NCBI GenBank assembly: GCA_041389565.1
Contig: JAWKRP010000030.1
Coordinates: 51,275-115,274 of the forward strand
Length of the DNA: 64,000 nt
Reading direction: 5' to 3'
DNA from: JACKEQ01 sp041389565
GTDB lineage: Bacteria > Myxococcota_A > UBA796 > GCA-2862545
The notes under the pieces were generated by a model, which did no database searches, was not told the origin of the DNA, and saw nothing but the letters and a program-made list of their open reading frames with translations. Below are positions 15,614 through 23,365 of the stretch, piece after piece (position 1 is the first letter of the stretch; every line of letters starts with the position of its first letter). Made by a program: the position numbers and the translations under genes.

Positions 15614-16398
15614 TGCTCGCGGTGCTCACGGCCACCGCAGCTCCCCCACACTGCGTCCACGCCAGCCTCGCAGGCGGCGGAGCCGGTGCCCGTGAGCTCT
15701 GGTTCGACACCCACTGGCGGCCCATCGCGGTCACCGACCTCGACGACCGGGGCCACCGGATCGGCCACACCGACCTCACGTGGACGGACGCCTCCATCGC
15801 GGTCGTGCAAGACCCCACGGCGTCTGCGTTCGTCGCGCCCGAGGCGAGAGGCGAGCTCGGCGCGCATGGCGAGCTGCTGCGCTGGTCCGACGGGCTGCAC
15901 GACGTTCGCTTCGCCTGGGACGGCACATTCGCGGACGCGGAGCCCCGCGAGGCCCTCGAGGAGGGCTACCTGGGCCTCGACGTGCTCGTCCCCCTGCGCA
16001 CGGCGGACCGCACGCTGTTCACCCGCATGGGGGCGTTCTCGTTCACCGGGACGCTGACCGTGTCGGGCACCCATCCCGCGACAGCCCGCTACGACGCGGG
16101 GCGCCTCGTGGAGCACGCGGTGGGCGACCCGAATAGCCCGTCGGTCACGCGGTACGAGTGGTCGGGCGACGATCTCGTGGCCGTCTCGGCCCCCGGGATG
16201 ACCATCACCGTGTCGAGCGACGGTGGACACCTGACGAGCTGGCGCGAGCAGCGGCCGGACGGGAGTCGCACCGACGTCGTCCTCGAGCGACGGGGCGGCG
16301 CCTTCGTGGGGAAGCGCGAGTCCTTCGAGGAGTCCGGAAATGTGGTCCACCGGAGGCGTCTCGTCGCGAAGCCGTGTTCGAGGGCCGCTTCGCGCTAG
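15610..16398 (+). CDS. Exported protein at the end of the Tes-like operon
   Basis: 262 residues. Starts MMLAVLTATAAPPHC, a short signal peptide. The rest is beta-rich with repeated charged strands (RWSDGLHDVRFAWDG, TRYEWSGDDLVAVSA) that resemble small beta-meander or YD-type repeats, but I cannot name a family. Its ATG overlaps the radical SAM stop by four bases, so it belongs to the same translation unit. It may assist the lipid or envelope function of the operon from the periplasm. The next gene has its own promoter-like element. Confidence 0.65.
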   Translation: MMLAVLTATAAPPHCVHASLAGGGAGARELWFDTHWRPIAVTDLDDRGHRIGHTDLTWTDASIAVVQDPTASAFVAPEARGELGAHGELLRWSDGLHDVRFAWDGTFADAEPREALEEGYLGLDVLVPLRTADRTLFTRMGAFSFTGTLTVSGTHPATARYDAGRLVEHAVGDPNSPSVTRYEWSGDDLVAVSAPGMTITVSSDGGHLTSWREQRPDGSRTDVVLERRGGAFVGKRESFEESGNVVHRRRLVAKPCSRAASR

Positions 16399-16401
16399 AG
16401 T
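16396..16401 (+). promoter_or_regulatory. -10-like TAGAGT, leaderless arrangement
   Basis: TAGAGT ends six bases before the ATG at 16408 and overlaps the previous stop codon. There is no room for a Shine-Dalgarno sequence, so a leaderless transcript is likely. Confidence 0.45.
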
Positions 16402-16407
16402 GGCGCC

Positions 16408-16875
16408 ATGTTCCGCTTCCTGCCCCCCGAATACCGCCACAACCCGTTCGTGCAGCTCGGGCTGATCGGCGGCGCCTTCCTGGTCGGGCTGATGTTCGTG
16501 CGCGGCCCGATCCTGATGCTGTGGACCGCCACCCTGCCGTCCGACGCGCCCACCACCACGATCTCCGAGGTCGAGATCCGGCACAGCGGGCGCAGCACCA
16601 CCTACTTCAGCTACCTCGAGGTCGACGGGCAGCGGTACTGGTGCGCGGGCGCGAAGGCCCCCCGCGGAACGGTCGTCGCGTACGACCCGCAGACCCCTAC
16701 GCGCTGCCGCCAGCCCGAGTACCTGTGGAGCATGATGCCGTCCGAGCAGCTCTCCGGCCTCGTGTGTCTCTTCGTGGCGATCTTCCTCGCGATGGCGGTG
16801 CTGGGGCGCATCGACGCCATGCACTCCGACCTGCCGCCGCCCCGACATCCGCGTCCTCCGCCCCCTCCGGTGTAA
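16408..16875 (+). CDS. Small membrane protein, DUF3592-like
   Basis: 155 residues with two hydrophobic helices (about 16-40 and 111-133) enclosing a ~65-residue extracytoplasmic segment. That segment reads like the DUF3592 fold (TTTISEVEIRHSGRSTTYF, then VDGQRYWC, then YDPQTPTRCRQPEY). The C-terminus is a His/Pro-rich tail (PPPRHPRPPPPPV). DUF3592 proteins have no established function. The promoter-like TAGAGT six bases upstream and lack of a ribosome-binding site point to a leaderless mRNA. A separate transcription unit is likely. Confidence 0.65.
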   Translation: MFRFLPPEYRHNPFVQLGLIGGAFLVGLMFVRGPILMLWTATLPSDAPTTTISEVEIRHSGRSTTYFSYLEVDGQRYWCAGAKAPRGTVVAYDPQTPTRCRQPEYLWSMMPSEQLSGLVCLFVAIFLAMAVLGRIDAMHSDLPPPRHPRPPPPPV

Positions 16876-16897
16876 GCCTCTGCAGGGCATCGCGTTC

Positions 16898-16916
16898 ACT
16901 CCGCGAAACACGGAGT
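16898..16916 (+). promoter_or_regulatory. Hairpin covering the Shine-Dalgarno of the macroglobulin gene
   Basis: ACTCCG (16898-16903) pairs perfectly with CGGAGT (16911-16916) across a seven-base loop. The GGAG inside the right arm is the likely ribosome-binding site, seven bases before ATG 16923. The stem would hide it. It could instead be a terminator remnant for the preceding gene, but no T-run follows. Confidence 0.4.
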
Positions 16917-16922
16917 CTTCGC

Positions 16923-19900
16923 ATGCGCTGGTCGCCACTCGTCCTCGTCCTCGCCCTCGGCTGTGCCCTTCGTCCCCAGGCCGCCGACAGCCTCGAGCTT
17001 CCCCACGACCCCCTCGCCCACGAGGCCGCCCCGCCGGCCTCGAAGCGCGTGCTCGCCGAGATCGCGGGCGACGTCGGCGGCGCGCTCGACCAGAAGGTGC
17101 GCACCTGGTTCGACCACAACGGGGCCCGCCGCCTCCACGTGCAGCTCGACCGGCCCATGTACCGGCCGGGGGACGACATCTGGCTGCGGTCGTGGAGCGT
17201 GCTCACCCGCAGCTTCGACGGCGACCCCGCCTACCAGATCACGGCCGAGCTGGTCGATCCGCGCGGCCAGACCGTCGAGACGCGGGTCGTCGCGCAGGAG
17301 AGCGGCTTCGGCATCGGCGACTTCACGCTCGCGCCCGATGCGGCCGGCGGGACGTGGAAGGTCCGGCTCACGTCGATGCAGGGCGACACGCTCGAGCGCG
17401 ACTTCGTCGTCGCCAGCTACCGGGCCCCCACCATCCACAAGGAGCTCGACTTCGTGCGCGAGGCGTACGGTGCCGGCGACCGGGTCGAGGCGGTGGTCGA
17501 GATGAAGGGCCCGGACGGCGGGGCCCTCGCGAACCACCCCGTGCGCGCCATGCTCCAGCTCGACGGCGAGACCGTGTGGTCGGAGGAGCTGTCGACAGAC
17601 CGCACCGGCGCCGTGCTCGTCGCCGCGTCCCTCCCGAAGACGCTGGCGTCCGGAGACGGCCTGCTCACCGTGCTCGTCGACGAAGGCGGCGTGACGGAGT
17701 CGATCAGCCGCAGCGTGCCCATCGTGCTCGCCGACGTGAAGATGGCGTTCTACCCCGAGGGTGGCGACCTCGTGCAGGGGCTGCCCGGGCGGGTCTACTT
17801 CGAGGGCAAGGACCGGTGGGGCAAGCCCGCCGACCTCCAGGGCGTCGTGAAGGACGACCAGGGCACGACGGTCGCGACCTTCTCCAGCGTGCACGACGGG
17901 CTCGGCCGGTTCGCGTTCACCCCCGTGAAGGGACGGCGGTACACCGCGCACATCACTGCGCCTGCCGGCGTCGCCGAGACCTTCGCGCTCCCCGACGCCG
18001 TGAAGGACGGGTGTGCGCTGCGGTCGTACGACGATCTGAACAGCACCGAGAAGGCCGTGCGCGTGGCCGTCCGCTGTACGACCGACCAGGACGTGGTCGT
18101 CACCGGGGTGCTCCGCGAACAGACCGTCGACACGGCCGTCGTGAAGGCCGGACCCGCCCGGGAAGCGGTTGTGTACCTCACCGGCGAGTCGGCCGACGCG
18201 AAGCGCCAGGGAGCCATGCGCGTCACGGTCATGGACCGCCAGTACAACCCCCTCGCCGAGCGCCTGGTCTACCGGAACCGCGGCCAGGACCTGAAGATCG
18301 CCATCACCACCGACCGCGAGCAGTACGGTCCGCGCGACGAGGTGGTGGTGAAGGTGAAGACCACCGACCCGTCCGGAGAGCCCGTGCCGGCGGCCCTCGC
18401 GCTGTCCGTGGTCGACGACGCCGTGCTGAGCCTCGCGGACGACGAGGAGGGGCACATCCTGTCGCGCCTCTACCTCGACCCCGAGCTCGTGGAGTCTCCC
18501 GAGGATCCGGCCTGGTACTTCGATCCCGACGAAGCCGACGGCGCGCGCGGGCTCGACCTCGTGATGGGCACGAAGGGATGGCGCCGCTTCGAGTGGGCGC
18601 CCGTGCTGACGTTCGACCCCGTCCAGCAGCTGCAGTCCGTCGCGATGGCCGACACCGGCATGTACTACGGCCTCGAAGAGGAGCGGTCCGAGGCGGACGA
18701 CTTCGCGGACGCCCCGCAGCGCGACCGCCGCCTCCGCCCCCGCCCGGCGAAGGTCCCGATGGCGCCGCCGATGATGGCTCCCGTGCCGATGGCGCCCCCG
18801 CCGATGGGTCCGCCGATGGGGATGCCGCAGGCCATCGAGATGCCGATGGCCGAGCCGGTGATGCCGGCCGACATGGGACTGGCGCGCCGGGAGATGCAGC
18901 GGAAGGACATGCGCGGGCTCGGAGGCGCGGCGGCCGGACGCAAGGCGCTCGGCGCGGAGGTCTGGATGCGCGACGACTTCCGCCAGGCCGTGCCCATGGC
19001 TCCGGTCCGCGTGTTCCCGAAGCCCGACTACAGCGCCGGATTCACGGGGGTGCGCAGCGACTTCCGCGACACCGTCGACTGGGAGCCGATGATCCAGACG
19101 AACGCCGAAGGCGTGGGAGAAGCGACCTTCTTCCTGTCCGATGCGCTCACGCGGTTCCGCGTCACGGCCGAGGGTGTGGCCTCCGGTGCGGCCGGGCACG
19201 GCGAAGCGACGTTCACGAGCGTGCTGCCCGTGAGCCTGTCCACGCGCCTGCCGGTCGCGGTGTCGGCCGGCGACCGCATCGATCTGCCGATCACCGTCAA
19301 GAACACCCGCGAGCGCGGGCTCGACGTGAAGGTACACGGCGAGATGGCCGCTCTCCTGAAGGCCGAGCGGGCCGACGGCTCGCTGTCGGTCGCAGCCCAC
19401 GGGACGAGCACGTACTGGATGCCGATCACCATCCAGAACGGGACCGACGGACCGTCCGGGACCGCGACTCCGGTGCGCCTCACCGTCGAGGGCGGCGGGC
19501 TCCAGGACACCCTCGAGACCGAGCTGACGGTCGTGCCGCTGGGGTTCCCGCGGTCCTGGTCGGCGGCGGGCGAGCTCGAGCGGACCGCGAAGCACACGTT
19601 CCAGCTCGACGAGCACGTGCCCGGCTCGCTCACGGCGACCGTGACGTGGCACCCGAGCACGGTCAGCACGCTGATCGGGGGCATGGAGGGGCTGATCCGC
19701 GAGCCGGGCGGGTGCTTCGAGCAGACGAGCAGCACGAACTGGCCGAACGTGGCGATCCTCAACTACCTGGAAGCGCACGAGGGCGACCCGCGCCTGAAGG
19801 TGCAGAGCTCGCGCGCGCTCCAGGTCGGGTACGACAAGCTCACCGGGTACCAGGTCGACAGCGGGGGCTTCGAGACGTTCGGGAGCGGGCCCGGCAAGGA

Positions 19901-21128
19901 GGTGCTGTCGGCGTTCGGCCTGCTGCAGTTCTCCGACATGCAGAAGGTGTTCCCGGTCGCCGACCGGGTGCTCGAGAAGGACACGAAGTACCTGCTCTCC
20001 ACCCGCGACGGGAAGGGCGGCTACACGAACTCCGGTGAGAGCGCCCACGGCTACGGGAGCGCGCCGAAGCCCGTGCTGGACGGCTTCATCACGTGGGCGC
20101 TCGTGTCGGTCGGCCTCGGAGACGAGCTGAAGACCGAGCTGGCGCACCAGGCGCGCGTCGCGCAGGAGTCGAAGGACCCCTACGTGCTCGCGCTCGCCGC
20201 CCGCAGCCTCGTGGCCACCCAGCACCCGATGGCGGGCAAGGCGCTCGAGCGCTTGGCGTCCCTGCAGGCCGAAGACGGCAGCTTCCCGGGCGCCGAGAGC
20301 AGCATCACGCGGAGCTACGAGGCGAACCTGCTCGTGGAGTCCACGGCCCTCGCGGCGCTCGCGCTGATGGACGCCGGCCCCGGCCACACCCGCCAGGCCG
20401 ACAAGGCGGCCGCATGGCTGGTCGAGCACCGCCAGGGCGCGGGGACCTGGGGCGCCACCCAGGCCACGGCGCTCGCGCTGGGCGCGCTGACGAAGCACGC
20501 AGAGGTGAGCCGCCGGCCGCGGTCCGCGGGGTACCTCACGGTCGAGGTGAACGGGGAGAAGATCGGGAACGTGCGCTACGAGCCCGACCAGGAGGCCGCG
20601 ATCGAGATCACGGGCCTGGAGCGCGCGCTGAAGCGGGGCGAGAACACGGTGGTGCTGCGCCACGACGGCGGGGATCCGCTGCCCTACACGGTCGACGTGC
20701 GCTGGTCGTCGGAGAGCCCCGACTCCGCGCCTGGAGCCGAGCTGTCCATCGACACGAAGCTCGACCGCACGGTCGCGAAGATGGGCGAGACGGTGCGCCT
20801 GACGGCCACGGTCCGCAACCAGACCGGCTCCGTGGTCCCCTCGCCCATCGCGCGCATCGGGCTCCCCGCGGGCCTCGAGGCGCAGACCTGGCAGCTCCAG
20901 CAGCTCCAGGAGCGCGGCCAGATCGCGTTCTTCGAGACCCGGCCCCGCGAGGTCACGATCTACTGGGAGGGCGTGCACGCCAAGAAGGCGCACACCGTCG
21001 AGCTCGACCTGACGGCCGCCATCCCGGGATCGTTCACCGGTCCGGCGAGCAGCGCGTACCCGTACTACGACGACGACGAGAAGGCGTGGGACGGCGGGCT
21101 CGCGGTCGAGGTGAAGCGGGGCTCCTGA
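16923..21128 (+). CDS. Bacterial alpha-2-macroglobulin lipoprotein
   Basis: 1401 residues. The signal peptide MRWSPLVLVLALGCALRP has a plausible lipobox with Cys14. MG-like beta domains (DRPMYRPGDDIWLRS; FYPEGGDLVQGLPGRVYF; ITTDREQYGPRDEVVVKV) are followed by a Met/Pro-rich stretch (about 612-660), an ANA-type segment (RDTVDWEPM, LTRFRVTAEG), and the thioester motif GGCFEQ (Cys931-Gln934). An alpha/alpha-toroid thioester domain (ESAHGYGSA, GSFPGAESS) and a final receptor-binding-like domain complete it. These proteins trap attacking proteases in the periplasm through a cleavable bait and a covalent thioester. The Met/Pro stretch lies where the bait is expected. The usual PbpC partner gene is not adjacent. 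A Shine-Dalgarno-sequestering hairpin lies upstream. Confidence 0.92.
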   Translation: MRWSPLVLVLALGCALRPQAADSLELPHDPLAHEAAPPASKRVLAEIAGDVGGALDQKVRTWFDHNGARRLHVQLDRPMYRPGDDIWLRSWSVLTRSFDGDPAYQITAELVDPRGQTVETRVVAQESGFGIGDFTLAPDAAGGTWKVRLTSMQGDTLERDFVVASYRAPTIHKELDFVREAYGAGDRVEAVVEMKGPDGGALANHPVRAMLQLDGETVWSEELSTDRTGAVLVAASLPKTLASGDGLLTVLVDEGGVTESISRSVPIVLADVKMAFYPEGGDLVQGLPGRVYFEGKDRWGKPADLQGVVKDDQGTTVATFSSVHDGLGRFAFTPVKGRRYTAHITAPAGVAETFALPDAVKDGCALRSYDDLNSTEKAVRVAVRCTTDQDVVVTGVLREQTVDTAVVKAGPAREAVVYLTGESADAKRQGAMRVTVMDRQYNPLAERLVYRNRGQDLKIAITTDREQYGPRDEVVVKVKTTDPSGEPVPAALALSVVDDAVLSLADDEEGHILSRLYLDPELVESPEDPAWYFDPDEADGARGLDLVMGTKGWRRFEWAPVLTFDPVQQLQSVAMADTGMYYGLEEERSEADDFADAPQRDRRLRPRPAKVPMAPPMMAPVPMAPPPMGPPMGMPQAIEMPMAEPVMPADMGLARREMQRKDMRGLGGAAAGRKALGAEVWMRDDFRQAVPMAPVRVFPKPDYSAGFTGVRSDFRDTVDWEPMIQTNAEGVGEATFFLSDALTRFRVTAEGVASGAAGHGEATFTSVLPVSLSTRLPVAVSAGDRIDLPITVKNTRERGLDVKVHGEMAALLKAERADGSLSVAAHGTSTYWMPITIQNGTDGPSGTATPVRLTVEGGGLQDTLETELTVVPLGFPRSWSAAGELERTAKHTFQLDEHVPGSLTATVTWHPSTVSTLIGGMEGLIREPGGCFEQTSSTNWPNVAILNYLEAHEGDPRLKVQSSRALQVGYDKLTGYQVDSGGFETFGSGPGKEVLSAFGLLQFSDMQKVFPVADRVLEKDTKYLLSTRDGKGGYTNSGESAHGYGSAPKPVLDGFITWALVSVGLGDELKTELAHQARVAQESKDPYVLALAARSLVATQHPMAGKALERLASLQAEDGSFPGAESSITRSYEANLLVESTALAALALMDAGPGHTRQADKAAAWLVEHRQGAGTWGATQATALALGALTKHAEVSRRPRSAGYLTVEVNGEKIGNVRYEPDQEAAIEITGLERALKRGENTVVLRHDGGDPLPYTVDVRWSSESPDSAPGAELSIDTKLDRTVAKMGETVRLTATVRNQTGSVVPSPIARIGLPAGLEAQTWQLQQLQERGQIAFFETRPREVTIYWEGVHAKKAHTVELDLTAAIPGSFTGPASSAYPYYDDDEKAWDGGLAVEVKRGS

Positions 21129-21162
21129 GCCAGGGCAGGCGTCCTGTGCGAAGATCGCGGGC

Positions 21163-22498
21163 ATGTGGATGCTGCTCGCTCCCGCCTTCGCACAGGACTT
21201 CGTCATCGGGCCGTTCTCCGGTCCGGGGTCGCCCGGGCCGAACTACTGCGCCACCATCGGGGGTGGGCAGTGGGTGCTCCACGACGACGCGGCGTGCTTC
21301 GGGTCCGACCACGAGATCTTCACGCCCACCGTGAACGGCTCGACCGCCGGGCGGTTCGACTGGTCGGCCCCCCCTGGTGCACGGGCCCACCACGTCGTGG
21401 CGGGCGCACTTCTCGCTCGAGTTCTTCTCCACCGGGGGCACGCCGAGCGGGGCGACGTTCTTCGTCGCTTCGGCCCCGTCGACGGGGTCGGGCGGCGCCG
21501 GGCTCGGCTACCAGGGGATGACCGACTCCATCGCGGTGGAGTTCGACATCGTGACCGACGGGGCGGGAGACGGGGCGCCCGGGCACACCGGGTTCCTGAT
21601 CGACGGCGCGCGAGACAGCGCGAACACCGTCTCGGTGCCGTCGAACCTGTTCCCCGGCTACAACACGGCGTGGTTCTGGCTCGACTACCGCGCCGAGACC
21701 GGCACGCTGTCGCTGTACGGCGCGAACTCGAACGTCCGGCCGGCGGGGCCCCTGGTCGAGCTCACCGGCCAGGACCTCGCGACGAAGTTCGCGTCTGGCG
21801 GGACGTTCGGGTTCACGGGCGGTCAGTACTTCACCGGCAACGGCTGGATGGAGCTCGACACCTTCGTGCTCGAAGCGGGCACCGACGCCGACTGGGACGG
21901 GCTGTGGGCGGGGTCTGCCGCCGAGCGGTGCGACTCCGATCCCGACCCGAACCCCGCAGACCCCGACGGAGACGGGCTGTTCGGGCTGTGCGACCCCTGC
22001 GAGCTGTGCGAGACCGCCGACACCGGCGGTGACGCGGACACGGACGCCGACAGCGACACGGACGCGGACGCCGACAGCGACACGGACGCGGACGCGGATG
22101 CGGACAGCGATGCGGACGCGGATGCCGATGCCGATGCCGATTCGGACGCCGATGCGGACGCCGATGCCGACACTGACACCGACACCGACGCCGACGCCGA
22201 CACGGATGCGGACACAGACACAGACACGGACTCGGACTCGGACTCGGACTCGGACTCGGACTCGGACTCGGACAGCGACACCGATGTGGACGCGGATGCC
22301 GATTCGGACACCGACTCGGACACCGACAGCGACTCGGACACCGACTCCGACGCCGACTCCGACGCCGACACCGACACCGACCCGCCCACGCCCGTCCGCA
22401 CGCAGCCCACGGGCTGCACGTGCGACGCGAGCCCGACGTCCATTCCGGCGCCCTGGACCCTCCTGTCACGCCGTCCCCGCGCGACGCCGCCGGGTTAG
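21163..22498 (+). pseudogene. L-type (legume-like) lectin surface protein, frame broken at a C7 tract
   Basis: The first frame (from ATG 21163) begins MWMLLAPAFAQD, a signal peptide, and runs through ATIGGGQWVLHDDAACFGS. At 21368-21374 a run of seven C shifts it out of frame. With six C the protein continues HGPTTSWRAHFSLEFF, MTDSIAVEFDIVTDG and SLYGANSNVRP, the core strands of an L-type lectin domain with the Asp-containing metal/carbohydrate site. An Asp-Ala/Thr/Ser tract (22030-22383) follows, and a C-terminus PTGCTCDASP, short hydrophobic stretch, SRRPR resembles a MYXO-CTERM tag. The intact product would be about 445 residues and surface-located. The break may be a sequencing indel, phase variation or real loss. 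Confidence 0.75.
22030..22383 (+). repeat. Low-complexity GAC-NNC tract in the lectin gene
   Basis: About 350 bases encode Asp alternating with Ala, Thr and Ser, including a purer GACTCG run near 22229-22270. It forms the linker between the lectin domain and the C-terminal sorting tag. Confidence 0.85.
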
Positions 22499-22507
22499 CG
22501 GAACCGC

Positions 22508-23317
22508 ATGAACACCGAAGCCCTCGTCGCCCAGCTCTCCCAGCTCGGCCTCTCGCGCACCCAGTCCCTCGTGTGGCTCGCCCTCCTCCGGGATGACTCA
22601 CGGGCCGTCCCTGCGGGCCCTGGGGACTCACGCACCGGCCTGCTCCCGAGCGAGGTCGCCGCGCGAGCCGGGGTCCCTGACGCCGACCAGGCCTTGAGCG
22701 AGCTGACCGACCTCGGCGCCGCGTTCCCGGTCGACGGGCGCTACTTCGCCACCGAGCTCGGCGGATGGATGTCCCGCGCCCGCCAGCGCAGCCTCGAGAA
22801 CATCGCGAACCTCGAGGCCGCGCTCTCCCAGCTGCCGCCCCCGAGCCGTCCCGAGCCCCTGTGGACCCTCCGCGACTACGATCACGTGATGACCCGCGCA
22901 GAGCGGATGATCCGCGCGGCCACCGAGTCGATCTACCTGCACCTGTGGCCCCGTGAGGTGGAGCGCGTGTGGCCCGCCCTCCAGGCCGTGGCCGACCGTC
23001 CCCTGCACCGCGTGCTCTACACGCCCGCCCCGCTCGACCGGAGCCCGCCCGGCATCCACTGCTGGACCGACACGCTCAAGGGCAACGAGGACAAGGCCAA
23101 CTGGGCACACCGCGCGATCATCGTCGTCGATCGCCGTGAAGCGCTCACCGGCGGAGCCGAGCCCGGCCGCGACAATGCGGCGGTGTGGACCCAGAACCGC
23201 ACGCTGGTCGACCTCGCGACGAACCACATCATCCTCGACATCACGCTGCTGGCGCGCCGCCGCGGGGTCGATCCGAACGCAGATGTCGGCGCGATGATGC
23301 GTCCCCAGCTCGACTGA
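22508..23317 (+). CDS. TrmB-like transcriptional regulator with repeat-encoded insert
   Basis: 269 residues. The N-terminal winged helix (LSQLGLSRTQSLVWLALL then SEVAARAGV) is interrupted by residues ~30-43, DSRAVPAGPGDSR, encoded by a copy of the 30-bp repeat (22598-22627) plus the start of another. The C-terminal part matches TrmB-family effector domains: WTLRDYDHVMTRAERMIR, LWPREVERVW, AIIVVDRREALTGG, AVWTQNRTLVDLA. TrmB proteins control sugar uptake or central metabolism, mostly in archaea, with bacterial relatives. The insert lies in the loop between the first helices of the DNA-binding domain and keeps the frame. It starts nine bases after the lectin stop; regulation of a sugar-related process is possible but unproven. 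Confidence 0.75.
   Translation: MNTEALVAQLSQLGLSRTQSLVWLALLRDDSRAVPAGPGDSRTGLLPSEVAARAGVPDADQALSELTDLGAAFPVDGRYFATELGGWMSRARQRSLENIANLEAALSQLPPPSRPEPLWTLRDYDHVMTRAERMIRAATESIYLHLWPREVERVWPALQAVADRPLHRVLYTPAPLDRSPPGIHCWTDTLKGNEDKANWAHRAIIVVDRREALTGGAEPGRDNAAVWTQNRTLVDLATNHIILDITLLARRRGVDPNADVGAMMRPQLD
22598..22627. repeat. Diverged in-frame copy of the 30-bp repeat
   Basis: Starts TCACGGGCCGTCCCTGCG, with three differences from the array unit at 11.2 kb, and is followed directly by the first bases of a further unit (TCACGCACC). It lies within the TrmB-like gene. Confidence 0.8.
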
Positions 23318-23365
23318 CCAGAGGACGGTGACACCCGGACCGAGGCGGGTTACCCTCGAAACAGA

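Noticed and set aside
19440..19470. Extra copy of the 30-bp repeat in the macroglobulin gene
   Set aside because: Only about 11 bases (ACGGACCGTCC) match; the second half of the unit is absent.
16896..21206. A very long open frame on the minus strand opposite the macroglobulin gene
   Set aside because: It is the antisense of a gene with clear domain motifs; high GC and strong codon bias leave the opposite frame open. The translation is His/Arg/Gly-rich noise.
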